Below, one piece after another: positions 7,991-16,855 of a stretch of DNA of 31,421 nt (position 1 is its first letter; each line of letters begins with the position of its first letter). The translations under genes were made by a program, and so were the position numbers. This DNA comes from Bacillota bacterium (GTDB lineage Bacteria; Bacillota; Clostridia; Acetivibrionales; DSM-1351): contig JAEWST010000146.1 of the NCBI GenBank assembly GCA_023398105.1, forward strand, positions 1-31,421. The letters are read 5' to 3'. A model generated the notes under the pieces. It had not been told where the DNA came from. It was given only the letters and a program-made list of their open reading frames with translations, and made no database searches.

Positions 7991-8216
7991 TTCTTAATTT
8001 TCCCCCAAAATTTATCTCTATGTTAATTACAGAAGCACACTTCAAAATTAATACTATTTCGTATTTAAAAGTAGTGGAACTATTTTTAAATGCAAATTAG
8101 TAAATATCAATCTCAACAAAATACATACTTCACTTCTTTAGTATATCCATAATATAATTATTGAAAACATAATTATTAATAAAAAATAGTATAAATAATG
8201 CTTTAATTTTATTTAA

Positions 8217-8227
8217 TCAACTTTCGT
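8217..8227. repeat. Possible end fragment of the MITE-like family
   Basis: TCAACTTTCGT followed by AACTAAAT resembles the family end (TCAACTTTCGCAGTTAAAT) but then diverges. It lies in the 7991-8265 gap, which otherwise shows only AT-rich sequence. It is short and uncertain. Confidence 0.25.
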
Positions 8228-8265
8228 AACTAAATTATCTATCGTTTCGGGAAACTTATCAATAA

Positions 8266-9825
8266 CTACTCCTTATTGTTTACCTTAATAATAGCATAAG
8301 GAATATTCTCAACTATGTCCATAGCATTTAGTCCATATAAGCCCTTTGCCTTTGCTACAATATCTCCTGCCAAGCCATGAATATACGTTCCTGCTATCGC
8401 TGCCTCAAAGGGTCTGACACCCTGACCAATTAATGAAGCTATAATACCTGATAATGCATCTCCGCTGCCCGAAGTTGCCATGCCTGAATTCCCTGTAGGG
8501 TTAATATATATTTCTCCATTTTTATCTGCAATTATTGTTCTAGCTCCTTTTAGTACAACTGTTACACCCCAAAGACCTGCATATTTTTTTGCAACTTCTA
8601 TTCTGTTTTGTTGAATATAGCTAATATCTAGTCCTGTGAGTCTTGACATTTCTCCAGGGTGAGGAGTTATTACTACCTCCTTTTGGAATTTACTAAAAAT
8701 ACCAGTGTCTGCTGCAATCACATTAAGTGCATCAGCGTCTATTACCAATGGAATTTTTGCATTTTCTGCAATACTTCTTACTATATTATATATGCTTTTG
8801 TGAGTGGAAATGCCTGGTCCAATAGCTGCTGTATTGCATTTTTTTAACATATCAGCTATAACATCTGCAGCCTCTTCGTCCATTATACCATCGTTATCTT
8901 TTAATCCTATTGCTACAGCCTCTGGCACAACACTTTGATATATATTTAAAAGACTGAAAGGCCCTGCTAAATAAACTAAACCAGCTCCTGTTCGGAGACT
9001 GGCTTTTGCAGAAATACAGCCTGAGCCTGCCATACCTGATGAACCTGTGACAATTAAAACCTTTCCGCAATTACCCTTGTTGAATTCGTCTTTTCTCTTA
9101 GGAATAACAGAGTTTACAAAATCTATATCTGTAAGAGTAGTATTGATTTCTATACTTTGAACGGACTTACTAGGCATACCAATACTTTCTATTTCTAACT
9201 GTCCCGAATTGTATATTCCTGGATAAACAAGCTGTCCTATTTTAGGAAGCTCAAATGTGACGGTTTTGTTAGCCTTTATACATGTATTTGCCACTTTACC
9301 TGTTGCTGCTTCAATGCCTGAAGCTATGTCAATCGACATTATATAACTAGCATTTTTGTTTATAGTATCTATTACTTTTGCAATATAATCATTAATTTGA
9401 CCTCTAAACCCAGTACCAAATATTCCATCCACAACTATATGATAATTTTTTACAGCAAAACTAAATTCCTTTAATTCTGAAGCCTCCTGTAAAAACTCTA
9501 TGTCCGTGCTAATGTTTTGCAATATATCAAAATTAATCTTTGCATCTCCAGTTAAATATTTCTTATCAAATAAGCAGTAGGTTTTCACTTTTATCCCATA
9601 TATAATTAAATGTCTTGCTACAGCAAAAGCGTCTCCTGCATTATTTCCCTTACCTGCTACTATAAGAACCCGTGCAATTTCCGGCTGGTTTTCTTCAATA
9701 TATAACTTAATATGCTTAACAATTTTTAAAGCTGCATTTTCCATCAATACAATTCCTGGAATGCCTATTTGCTCAATGGAATATTTATCAATTTTGCCCA
9801 TTTCAATTCCTGTTACTGCTTTCAT
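8266..9825 (-). CDS. nnrD: Bifunctional NAD(P)H-hydrate epimerase / ADP-dependent NAD(P)HX dehydratase
   Basis: 519 aa from the ATG at 9825, chosen because GGAGG (plus-strand 9831-9835) precedes it; an open frame runs further up to 9891 without such a signal. The protein repairs hydrated NADH and NADPH. The N-terminal ~210 residues are the YjeF_N epimerase: MENAAL, then VAGKGNNAGDAFAVARHL and VDGIFGTGF. The C-terminal part, from about residue 230, is the ribokinase-fold dehydratase: GNCGKVLIVTGSSGMAGSG, then ITPHPGEMSRLTG and the nucleotide-site GNSGMATSGSGDALSGIIA. Both halves look intact. A coiled-coil gene ends 68 bases upstream, so the two are probably co-transcribed. The position upstream of alr is a common Firmicute arrangement. 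Confidence 0.94.
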   Translation of the reverse strand: MKAVTGIEMGKIDKYSIEQIGIPGIVLMENAALKIVKHIKLYIEENQPEIARVLIVAGKGNNAGDAFAVARHLIIYGIKVKTYCLFDKKYLTGDAKINFDILQNISTDIEFLQEASELKEFSFAVKNYHIVVDGIFGTGFRGQINDYIAKVIDTINKNASYIMSIDIASGIEAATGKVANTCIKANKTVTFELPKIGQLVYPGIYNSGQLEIESIGMPSKSVQSIEINTTLTDIDFVNSVIPKRKDEFNKGNCGKVLIVTGSSGMAGSGCISAKASLRTGAGLVYLAGPFSLLNIYQSVVPEAVAIGLKDNDGIMDEEAADVIADMLKKCNTAAIGPGISTHKSIYNIVRSIAENAKIPLVIDADALNVIAADTGIFSKFQKEVVITPHPGEMSRLTGLDISYIQQNRIEVAKKYAGLWGVTVVLKGARTIIADKNGEIYINPTGNSGMATSGSGDALSGIIASLIGQGVRPFEAAIAGTYIHGLAGDIVAKAKGLYGLNAMDIVENIPYAIIKVNNKE

Positions 9826-9893
9826 ACTAACCTCCATGCCTAGTTCAGGTACGAAAATATGGTGAAAATACTCAGTGGATAACCTCAGCACAC

Positions 9894-10523
9894 CTACTTA
9901 TTATTAAAATATATTTCATCTAGCTTTTGCAACTCGTCTTTACCCAATAAATCGTGGAAATATGAGTATGTATCGGTATCATCTTGTGCTAATAGCCCTC
10001 TTTCATCAATTAGCTTCTTTAAATGTTCTCTTGTCTCTGCAATTTCCTTATCCAAGATTTCAACCTTATGTTGATTTTCCTTTATAGAAAAATATACTAA
10101 TTTTACAGTCTGCTCTAAAAGTTCTAAATTTGCCTGTCGTATTTCTTTAGGTACATCTAATAATCTTTCCTCTATCTCTTTAAATCTTTTGTTAATTGAA
10201 ATAATTAACTTTTCGCATTCCTGCATTCTTAACCGTGCTTCCTCATTATTATTGTCAAAAGCCTCTGTAGTAAGCTTTATAATTCCATCCAAAGATTCTT
10301 TTTTCTTGATAGCAATTTCTTTTGCCTCCGAGGTTAATCGAGATTGTTCCTTTAACAACTCTTTTATTTCATTCTCACAGTCAATTATTTTTGATGTCTT
10401 AACGATATTATTAAATAAGCCGTTCCATCGTTCGTCTAAAATAAGGATAGATATATCATTCTTAAATAAAACCTTAATGTCTAGTTCTTGTACAGCTTTT
10501 TTTCTCTTAAATATATTCCTCAT
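9894..10523 (-). CDS. Coiled-coil protein of unknown function upstream of nnrD
   Basis: 209 aa from the ATG at 10523, which is preceded by GGAGG (plus-strand 10528-10532). I do not recognise a named family. No signal peptide or membrane segment is seen. After a basic N-terminus (RNIFKRKKAVQ), nearly the whole chain is charged, predicted helical and heptad-like: NEIKELLKEQSRLTSEAKEI around 60-80, ISINKRFKEIEERLLDVPKE around 125-145, and KVEILDKEIAETREHLKKL around 160-180. The C-terminus is a short non-helical tail with DDTDTYSYFHDLLGKDE. It is probably a cytosolic coiled-coil scaffold or partner protein. It leads a likely two-gene unit with nnrD. Confidence 0.7.
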   Translation of the reverse strand: MRNIFKRKKAVQELDIKVLFKNDISILILDERWNGLFNNIVKTSKIIDCENEIKELLKEQSRLTSEAKEIAIKKKESLDGIIKLTTEAFDNNNEEARLRMQECEKLIISINKRFKEIEERLLDVPKEIRQANLELLEQTVKLVYFSIKENQHKVEILDKEIAETREHLKKLIDERGLLAQDDTDTYSYFHDLLGKDELQKLDEIYFNNK

Positions 10524-10698
10524 GTATCCTCCTTCTTCCAAATATTTCAGACTTAATTCATAACTTTATAAAGCTATTTAAAAATATCCTATATAAATTA
10601 TACACTATCTTTTCTCAAATAGGATAACAACAAAAAGTCTTACAATATTAATATCGGTATAATTGCTAATGTTAAATAACACTTTTTCAGCTATTACC

Positions 10699-10727
10699 TT
10701 GTAATGACCTTACTGCAAATGTATAAT
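10699..10727 (+). promoter_or_regulatory. Sigma-A-type promoter of the pyruvyl transferase gene
   Basis: TTGTAA (10699-10704), 17-base spacer, TATAAT (10722-10727). The start codon of the pyruvyl transferase gene is 31 bases beyond the -10 box, with AAGGAGG in between. Confidence 0.65.
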
Positions 10728-10758
10728 TAGTTATTAGAAAAGAAGGAGGTACTATATA

Positions 10759-11928
10759 ATGAAAAAGCTACTGCTGTATGCTCACGCAGGGAGTAGAAAT
10801 CATGGTTGTGAGGCAATTGTAAGATCCACACTAAAAATATTAAATCTAAATAATATAAACATAGCTCTTGCCACTTTTAGAAAACAGGAAGATATGACTT
10901 TTCTATCCCCTGATTTTAACTTTAATATAATAGAATACAAAAGGTATGAGGGTTTACATCCCCTTCGGTTAATTGATGCTGCCTTAAGGAAATCTAGACT
11001 AAATCAGGATATGCTTTTTTCCTTCTCTCAAAAAGAAATTGCACAAGCTATGGACAAAAACACCGTAAGTCTTTCAATTGGTGGTGATAATTACTGCTAT
11101 GGTATACCTAGGTGGATATACTATACTAACCGCATAGCTGCACAAAAAGGAAGCAAGACTGTTTTCTGGGGCTGTTCAGTAGACCCTGAGGTGATTAATA
11201 AAGAAATGCTGGAGGATTTAAAAAAATATAGCCTGATTATTGCTAGAGAGAGTATTACTTATAACGCATTTATCGAAAACGGACTAACTAATGTAGTTCT
11301 CCTGCCTGACCCAGCTTTTACTTTAGATACAAAACTTGCTGAACTGCCTAAGGGTTTTGTTGCAGGTAATACTATTGGCATTAATGTAAGCCCCTTAATT
11401 ATGAGAAGTGAACGCAGTGAAGGTATCGTTTTTAAAAGCTACATAAAACTGATACAGCACATAATAGACTCAACCGACAGTCAAGTTGCTCTAATCCCTC
11501 ATGTTCTATGGGAGCATGACAATGATATGGAGCCTCTTTTAAGACTTTATGATATGTTCAAAAGCACTGGGAGAGTTATACTAATTGGTGACACTTATAA
11601 TTGCATGGAATTAAAAGGTTTTATTTCTCAATGTAAATTATTTATTGGAGCCCGTACTCATGCTACAATTGCCGCCTATTCCACATTTGTGCCAACATTA
11701 GTAATCGGTTATTCTGTCAAGGCTAGAGGAATCGCTAAGGATATATTCGGCAGTGAGGACAAATACATTTTACCTGTTCAGAAATTAGAGCAAGAAGACC
11801 AATTAATCAAGGCATATAATTCTTTAGCAGCCCAAGAAGATGAGATTAAAAAACATCTTGAAGTCTTTATGCCAAACTATATCAGTAATGCATACAAAGC
11901 TTCCGATTATGTCAAAAACTTGGCTTAA
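10759..11928 (+). CDS. Polysaccharide pyruvyl transferase family protein
   Basis: 389 aa. The family (PF04230) adds pyruvate ketals from phosphoenolpyruvate to sugars of surface polysaccharides. The fold is GT-B-like. The N-terminus KLLLYAHAGSRNHGCEAIVRSTL is the characteristic 'GxxNxGxEAI' entry. SIGGDNYCYG is the second glycine-rich landmark, and VLLPDPAFTL with IGINVSPLI marks the start of the second domain. GARTHATIAAYSTFVPTLVIGYSVKARGIAKDIFG is the conserved 'xARxHxxIxAxxxxxPxxxixYxxKxxgia' block. The start has AAGGAGG upstream and its own promoter. A glycosyltransferase gene follows at 12063 with a separate promoter. This general pyruvyl transferase N-terminus differs from CsaB, so S-layer polymer pyruvylation is not assumed. 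Confidence 0.92.
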   Translation: MKKLLLYAHAGSRNHGCEAIVRSTLKILNLNNINIALATFRKQEDMTFLSPDFNFNIIEYKRYEGLHPLRLIDAALRKSRLNQDMLFSFSQKEIAQAMDKNTVSLSIGGDNYCYGIPRWIYYTNRIAAQKGSKTVFWGCSVDPEVINKEMLEDLKKYSLIIARESITYNAFIENGLTNVVLLPDPAFTLDTKLAELPKGFVAGNTIGINVSPLIMRSERSEGIVFKSYIKLIQHIIDSTDSQVALIPHVLWEHDNDMEPLLRLYDMFKSTGRVILIGDTYNCMELKGFISQCKLFIGARTHATIAAYSTFVPTLVIGYSVKARGIAKDIFGSEDKYILPVQKLEQEDQLIKAYNSLAAQEDEIKKHLEVFMPNYISNAYKASDYVKNLA

Positions 11929-11995
11929 GTTAAGTATTTCCATATTATTTCTGTGAAATATGCCTAATATATGAAGAACACACTTGTATGGAAAT

Positions 11996-12024
11996 TTGAC
12001 ATCATAATTATGTAATGCTAAACT
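11996..12024 (+). promoter_or_regulatory. Sigma-A-type promoter of the GT2 gene
   Basis: Consensus -35 TTGACA (11996-12001), 17-base spacer, TAAACT (12019-12024). It stands 38 bases before the start codon of the glycosyltransferase, with GAGGAGG between. Confidence 0.7.
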
Positions 12025-12062
12025 AAAACCAAAAACAGGCATTTTTGCATAGAGGAGGTTAA

Positions 12063-13004
12063 ATGAGCAGTTCACCATTAATTTCAGTAATAATCCCCAT
12101 GTATAATACCAGTCAATATATAAGTAAAACTGTTGAAAGTGTACTGTCTCAAACCTATGACAATTTTGAAGTTATCATTGTCGATGACGGCAGTACTGAT
12201 AATGGAGCACAAATTGTAAAGCTACTTATGCAAAGGGATTCCAGAATCAAGTATATTTTTCAGTCAAATCAAGGCGTTTCTGCTGCTAGAAACAATGCTA
12301 TTGAACATTCTCAGGGTGATTTTATAGCGTTTTTAGATAGTGATGATTTATGGTTGCCAAGTAAGCTTGAAAAACAAATAAACAGGCTTGTAGCCACTGG
12401 TATGGAAGCCTGTTATTGCGGTTATCAGTACTTTAGTGAAGCTACAAAGGGTGAAGTCTTTCCCAAACGCTATCAAGAAGGAAAAATATTGTTAGAGGTA
12501 ATAAAGGAAAAGATCTCTGTATGGACAAGTACTGTTGTTGTAAAGAAGTCAGTCATTATGGATAATTCTATTATATTCAGGTCAGGTTTAAACTGGGCTG
12601 AGGACATGGATTTTTTCTATAGGCTACTGTACAAGTGTGAGTTCTGTTGTGTTAAAGAAACACTTGCTCTCTACAGACAAAGACCCAATTCACTATCGTA
12701 TTCTCCAGACAGATTGCCTGAAATACAATTATGGAGGGAATTTAGTCAGTGGGTACAAACCACACAATCCTCTATACCTTATAATAAACTAGATATTGAA
12801 AAAGCAATAACCCATTATAAGCTTCCTAGTGTCGCAATTTATTGCCTTTATCAAAGGCTTTGTAATGGCATTAAGCCAGATGAGGATTTTTTCAAAAAAT
12901 CTCCGTTGCAATTGGTTAATGATTATAAATTAAGCCTTTCACAAACTGGTTTAAAGCTGTATGTCAAAAAGCTGTTGTTGCGTTACAAGTATGGATATAA
13001 GTGA
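12063..13004 (+). CDS. Family 2 glycosyltransferase
   Basis: 313 aa. The protein has a GT-A fold of the GT2 family using a nucleotide-sugar donor, and it is cytosolic or membrane-associated. SVIIPMYNTSQYISKTVESVLSQTYDNFEVIIVDDGSTDNG at about 8-48 is the signature N-terminus with the donor-binding Asp pair. NQGVSAARNNAI and FIAFLDSDDLWLP carry the metal-binding DxD (DSD). The FRSGLNWAEDMDFFYRLLY segment has the acceptor-site 'WAEDMDF' acidic pair. There is no C-terminal membrane segment. The neighbours make a role in extracellular polysaccharide assembly likely; sugar specificity is not readable. A weak hairpin follows in the next intergenic region. Confidence 0.94.
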   Translation: MSSSPLISVIIPMYNTSQYISKTVESVLSQTYDNFEVIIVDDGSTDNGAQIVKLLMQRDSRIKYIFQSNQGVSAARNNAIEHSQGDFIAFLDSDDLWLPSKLEKQINRLVATGMEACYCGYQYFSEATKGEVFPKRYQEGKILLEVIKEKISVWTSTVVVKKSVIMDNSIIFRSGLNWAEDMDFFYRLLYKCEFCCVKETLALYRQRPNSLSYSPDRLPEIQLWREFSQWVQTTQSSIPYNKLDIEKAITHYKLPSVAIYCLYQRLCNGIKPDEDFFKKSPLQLVNDYKLSLSQTGLKLYVKKLLLRYKYGYK

Positions 13005-13067
13005 GTTTTTACTGTGAGTCTTTGGAATATCGCTCTATAGGAGCTTTTTAACTGTAGTAATCGACTG

Positions 13068-13083
13068 TAATCTAATTAGATTA
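13068..13083. promoter_or_regulatory. 16-base perfect palindrome, possible operator
   Basis: TAATCTAATTAGATTA is a perfect 8+8 palindrome in the 350-base gap between the GT2 gene and the DUF4330-type gene. It could be a regulator site. AT-rich palindromes also occur by chance, so the call is weak. Confidence 0.25.
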
Positions 13084-13260
13084 TTTTAAATTGGACAAGA
13101 AAAAACATTGAAATATTGAAATTCTAGACATATATTAGTATATGGAAATTTTTATTTGGAAATTCTCTGCATCAAGCTTTGTGTCACTCCTTCTGATGCT
13201 TAGTAACCTAATAAAGTACACAGCAACACTTATTTACACAAAATGTGTATATTAGCGATA

Positions 13261-13310
13261 AAACGATAGGTATCTGATAAGCTTGTCAGAATTTTTTATG
13301 CTTATCGTTT
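13261..13310 (+). promoter_or_regulatory. Leader with competing hairpins before the DUF4330-type gene
   Basis: TCTGATAAGCTTGTCAGA (13273-13290) forms a short hairpin followed by a run of six T, which is terminator-like. The same left arm GATAAGC (13276-13282) can instead pair with GCTTATC (13300-13306). AAACGATA (13261-13268) pairs with TATCGTTT (13303-13310). The two folds exclude each other, as in attenuators. Alternatively it is only the terminator of the upstream GT2 gene. Confidence 0.4.
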
Positions 13311-13355
13311 GAATTATTTAGAATTTTATATTAAAAATTGAGGAGAGTATTAAGT

Positions 13356-13850
13356 ATGAAGATTGTAAATGAAAAGGGCAAGTTATTTGGATTAATCAAT
13401 ATTATTGATTTTAGCATTATTGTTTTAGTCTTGCTAGTTGGTGCTGTAGTTCTATTAAAAACCATAGGTGCCGACGTTGGTCCTATCACATCTGAAGAGA
13501 GTCGTCAAAACTTGACTGTAACTTATAGATGCACCGTAAGAAATACTGATCAGATAAAAGCACTTAAAGAAGGCGACCAGCTTATTTCATTGTTAAATCC
13601 TGCAGATGCATATATTAAATCTGTAGCCTACACAGACTTGCAAGTACCAATAAGCACAGCTGACGGAAAAGCAGTATATGCACCAGATCCAATCAGAAAA
13701 GAACTCACAGTGAAGTTTACAATGAAAACTAAAACTGGAAACGGAAAAATAACACTGGATAATCAAGATGTAGCTGTAGGTAAAATATTTACATTAAAAA
13801 CTCGTGCCTTTGAAACACAGGGAACTATAGAAGCCATAGAGTTTAATTAG
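13356..13850 (+). CDS. DUF4330-type membrane-anchored protein
   Basis: 164 aa from the ATG at 13356. The frame also has a TTG at 13338, but AGGAGAG (13341-13347) lies correctly for the ATG. The N-terminus KIVNEKGKLFGLINIIDFSIIVLVLLVGAVVLL, with a 'GKlFGkiNiiDl' start and one membrane helix at about 14-36, is the mark of DUF4330 proteins. The rest is an extracytoplasmic beta-rich domain (VTYRCTVRNTDQIKALKEGDQL, then KELTVKFTMKTKTG). The family is of unknown function and is often found in polysaccharide clusters. It is 13 bases before the polymerase gene and shares its transcript. The tight pairing suggests a helper role to the ligase/polymerase, which is an inference. Confidence 0.82.
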   Translation: MKIVNEKGKLFGLINIIDFSIIVLVLLVGAVVLLKTIGADVGPITSEESRQNLTVTYRCTVRNTDQIKALKEGDQLISLLNPADAYIKSVAYTDLQVPISTADGKAVYAPDPIRKELTVKFTMKTKTGNGKITLDNQDVAVGKIFTLKTRAFETQGTIEAIEFN

Positions 13851-13863
13851 GAGGAATCATTAA

Positions 13864-15576
13864 GTGTGGAAATATGTATCTAATAGCCTGCTTTATAGCC
13901 TCCTGATATATGTTTATGAGCTGTTTTCTAATGCTTTTCGTAATAGCTTAATAAGTAGGTTACTACTTAAAATATCAGAATGGAACCAAAGCAGTCTATC
14001 TTATAAAATTGTACAGAATTACACTTCACGTACTCCAAAATATGCACATTCAGTTGCATATAGGTTCTTAGCGTTTTGTGGAAACAAGTTGGATATTATT
14101 GCAAGCAATATTAATTCAGCCTATTCAAGAGCATTTAAAAATAGCCTTCTATATAGATTAACTAAAGGCACTATTAATTTAGGTGAAAAATGTTTTGGTA
14201 AGTGGTACAAGGTTGCTTTCTTCATTATTTTGGCTCTTATCCTTTGCATAGCTTGCTATTTTCTGCCTAAACTTGCTGTAGTTGGAATTATAGGTGTTTT
14301 AGCTACAATATTTATATTGCGTGATTTTGAAAGAGGAGCTTATCTTGTAGGTATATATCCTATTTTATACTTTATAGCTGTTGAAACCGATATTGGTTCA
14401 CTAGCATTAATATGGGATGAACTATTAATTATATTTTGTGTTTGTGTATGGTTTTACAGATGGCTGGTGGATAGAAGAGATTTCTCCATTAATTGGTCAC
14501 CTGTTGACTTTCCATTATTCCAATTCTTCTTTGTAGCAATAGTGCTGTTTGTTTTAGCATCCTTTAATTCTCTTGGATTTGATGGTTTGAGAGCAAATAT
14601 TGAGTACTTAATGTTTTTCTTTATTGTTGTAAAACTCCTCAGAAGTGAAAATGGTGCAAAAAATTTAGTTAAGATAATGATTTTTACAGGTATTTTCATG
14701 TCTATAATAGGCATATATCAGTATATTGCTAAAGTTGAGACTCCCGCATATTGGACTGACAAGGTGGAGAGCACTGCTGGACCGAGAGTTTTCTCAATAG
14801 TAGGAAGTCCAAATGTTCTTGGCTGCTTGTTAGCTATGCTCATACCTCTGGCAATATCACTTATTTTTTCTGAGAGACATCTATTGCAAAAACTATTATA
14901 CACATGTGCTACAGGTTTAATGGGAATTTGTATAATTCTTACTGGCTCTCGTTCTTCCTGGATAGGACTTGGATTAGCACTTGTTATTTATGCAGTTCTA
15001 AGTAAAAAGTATAAGCTTATTATTGGGTTGGTAATTGTCGCAGCTCTTGCTTATAGCTTCGTTGATACAGTTCAGAGTAGAATTGGCTACTTGCTTGATC
15101 CAGAATATATCGTCAGTAGCTTTAGAGGCGGAAGATTCTCAAAATGGCCAAAGGCGTTGGAAATGTTCTATAGCAACCCAATATTTGGTACTGGTTTTGG
15201 ACAGTTTGGTGGTGCAGTGGCTACTAATAATAAAGTTAAAGGTACTTTCTATGTAGATAATTATTATCTTAAAGCAGCTGTGGAAATGGGCGTATTTGGT
15301 TTAATAGCATTCTTAATTGCTTTATATAATGGAGTAGTTTGGCCGCTAAGAGCTATCAAAAAAGTGGAAGACAAGGTTTCTAAAGGAATTGTGCAGAGCG
15401 GCTTTGGAGCTATATGTGGTATACTTTTTACTAATATAGTTCTCAATAACTTTGATGCCCCTTCTGTAACCACATACTTCTGGACAATATCAGGTATATG
15501 CGTTTATCTAGGCTTTGTCAATAAAGGCCCGACTAACGTATTGACTAAGATTATTGCAAAGAATGAGAATGTTTAG
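13864..15576 (+). CDS. O-antigen ligase / Wzy-like polymerase family membrane protein
   Basis: 570 aa, GTG start, with a GGAGG signal partly overlapping the previous stop codon. An N-terminal extension of ~115 residues without membrane helices precedes roughly ten to twelve hydrophobic segments from about residue 120. The Wzy_C-type region is visible: ILTGSRSSWIGLGLALVIYA near 357-377, with the conserved GSR, followed by an outer loop containing RGGRFSKWPKALEMFYSNPIFGTGFGQFG and an NYYLKAAVEMGVFGLIAFL end. These 'GTGFGQF...N.yl....e.Gi.gli' patterns define the O-antigen ligase family, which joins or polymerises undecaprenyl-linked glycans outside the membrane. In a Gram-positive context it most likely acts on a surface polysaccharide. 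The N-terminal extension is unusual and of unknown role. Confidence 0.9.
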   Translation: MWKYVSNSLLYSLLIYVYELFSNAFRNSLISRLLLKISEWNQSSLSYKIVQNYTSRTPKYAHSVAYRFLAFCGNKLDIIASNINSAYSRAFKNSLLYRLTKGTINLGEKCFGKWYKVAFFIILALILCIACYFLPKLAVVGIIGVLATIFILRDFERGAYLVGIYPILYFIAVETDIGSLALIWDELLIIFCVCVWFYRWLVDRRDFSINWSPVDFPLFQFFFVAIVLFVLASFNSLGFDGLRANIEYLMFFFIVVKLLRSENGAKNLVKIMIFTGIFMSIIGIYQYIAKVETPAYWTDKVESTAGPRVFSIVGSPNVLGCLLAMLIPLAISLIFSERHLLQKLLYTCATGLMGICIILTGSRSSWIGLGLALVIYAVLSKKYKLIIGLVIVAALAYSFVDTVQSRIGYLLDPEYIVSSFRGGRFSKWPKALEMFYSNPIFGTGFGQFGGAVATNNKVKGTFYVDNYYLKAAVEMGVFGLIAFLIALYNGVVWPLRAIKKVEDKVSKGIVQSGFGAICGILFTNIVLNNFDAPSVTTYFWTISGICVYLGFVNKGPTNVLTKIIAKNENV

Positions 15577-15583
15577 TACTTAT

Positions 15584-15634
15584 AAAACAAAAGCCCTACG
15601 CTTCAACTTATAGAAGAGTGGGGCTTTTTGTTTT
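15584..15634. terminator. Bidirectional terminator between convergent operons
   Basis: AAAACAAAAGCCC (15584-15596) pairs with GGGCTTTTTGTTTT (15621-15634), leaving one bulged base. The loop also has GCTTC/GAAG pairing. T-rich tracts are produced on both strands. It lies between the polymerase stop (15576) and the end of the convergent iron-sulfur protein gene (15641). Confidence 0.85.
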
Positions 15635-15640
15635 AAGTTA

Positions 15641-16834
15641 TCATACCCGTTTCAGCACTTTTTTTGCCACATTTAGCAGTCTTGTTTTCTTAAGAACTGC
15701 AGTTGCTACTGATAATATTTTTCTTTTAGCTAGCTCAGTCATACTCTCAGAACAGTACTTATCAACTAATTTATCAAAGGAAAGCTTATCTAAATCTCCA
15801 AAAAAACTTTCTCTGTTTGGATTCTCAATGGCAGATTTAAATGCTGCAGGATTATAGGAAACCGCCTTTTCTAAATCAACCTTTTCAAATAATATGTTGT
15901 CTTGAAGACAGTCAAACATTGCCTTTCCCTTATTACTATTTATCAAAAGCAGTGAAGTTCCCTTGTCATCATCCATCTTTGGCAATACTTTTTGAATACC
16001 CCAAAAATCAGCAAGTGTAATATCGCACTGTCTGTGAAATGTCTTAAAACTGCATTTATGGCAGGAAGGGCGTAGGCAAGTATCCTTTAAAAATGCCTGC
16101 ATATATAAATCCTTGTCAAGAGTCTGAATATGCTTAGTACCGTTATTAAATTCCAAAGCCATGGAAAACTTATTCCATCCTTTATTTTTATGTCTGAAAT
16201 ATGCACCTTGTGCTTTAGCTCCTACACGTTCTTCCTGATATGAAAGGTATTTTTTCCAAACCTTAGGCGAGGGTACTCCGTGACAAATAATATCTATACA
16301 GAACAAATTATCATAATCCCTCTGTAAATAGGCTTTTAACCCTGATATCTGGCAGGGTGTTCCTGTAAACAATACCTTGCGGTTCTGCTTAAGAAAATGC
16401 TCGGCTCCTTTATATGTTTCTCCTATACTACTCTGAACGTATTTTGAGCCACGAAAAGCTTTCAATTGCTCCCTAGTAAAAGCATAGCTGTGCATTGCAG
16501 TCAACTCTTTATCCAGACTAACACCAAATACAACACCACCATCATTAATTATCTGTTCTGCAATCAGCGTAAATATACCGCCTGAAGAGCTTTCTAAGCG
16601 AATTTGTTCATTTTTATTGTAACAGGCATATGCTTGTGGCTTATTGTCTATAATTACTTTGCTGAGAACAGGACATACTTTTTCACATAGTCCACAATCA
16701 ACACATTTATTTAAGTCTACTTTAGGATATAAAAAACCTTCGTTATCAGCCTCCATTGTAATACATTGCTTTGGGCAGATATTTGAACAGGCATTACAAC
16801 CAGTGCAATTATGTTTTTCTGTAATTTTAATCAT
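15641..16834 (-). CDS. Coenzyme F420 hydrogenase/dehydrogenase beta-subunit family iron-sulfur protein
   Basis: 397 aa. The N-terminus holds two ferredoxin-type 4Fe-4S motifs: Cys10, 13, 16, 20 (CTGCNACSNICP) and Cys44, 47, 50, 54 (CVDCGLCEKVCP). The FrhB-type N and C domains follow, with the conserved SSSGGIFTLIAE, FRGSKYVQSSIGETY, VLFTGTPCQISGLKAYL and CIDIICHGVPSPKVW segments, then a further Cys group CLRPSCHKCSF and ITLADFWGIQK. In clostridia such proteins are common in polysaccharide clusters beside pyruvyl transferases, where they are thought to be flavin oxidoreductases not tied to F420. The enzyme reaction here is unknown. It is the last gene of a three-gene minus-strand operon, 21 bases after the pentapeptide-repeat gene. 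Confidence 0.9.
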   Translation of the reverse strand: MIKITEKHNCTGCNACSNICPKQCITMEADNEGFLYPKVDLNKCVDCGLCEKVCPVLSKVIIDNKPQAYACYNKNEQIRLESSSGGIFTLIAEQIINDGGVVFGVSLDKELTAMHSYAFTREQLKAFRGSKYVQSSIGETYKGAEHFLKQNRKVLFTGTPCQISGLKAYLQRDYDNLFCIDIICHGVPSPKVWKKYLSYQEERVGAKAQGAYFRHKNKGWNKFSMALEFNNGTKHIQTLDKDLYMQAFLKDTCLRPSCHKCSFKTFHRQCDITLADFWGIQKVLPKMDDDKGTSLLLINSNKGKAMFDCLQDNILFEKVDLEKAVSYNPAAFKSAIENPNRESFFGDLDKLSFDKLVDKYCSESMTELAKRKILSVATAVLKKTRLLNVAKKVLKRV

Positions 16835-16855
16835 TTTGAACTCCTCTGTAAAAAT

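Noticed and set aside
8050..8095. Similarity of TACTATTTCGTATTTAAAAG to TACTATTTCGCATTTAAAAT at 25513 with ACTATTTTTA following in both
   Set aside because: The match is short, AT-rich and breaks down quickly; not enough to call a third repeat family, though the 25513 site has TTCGCA/TGCGA arms that could be rechecked.
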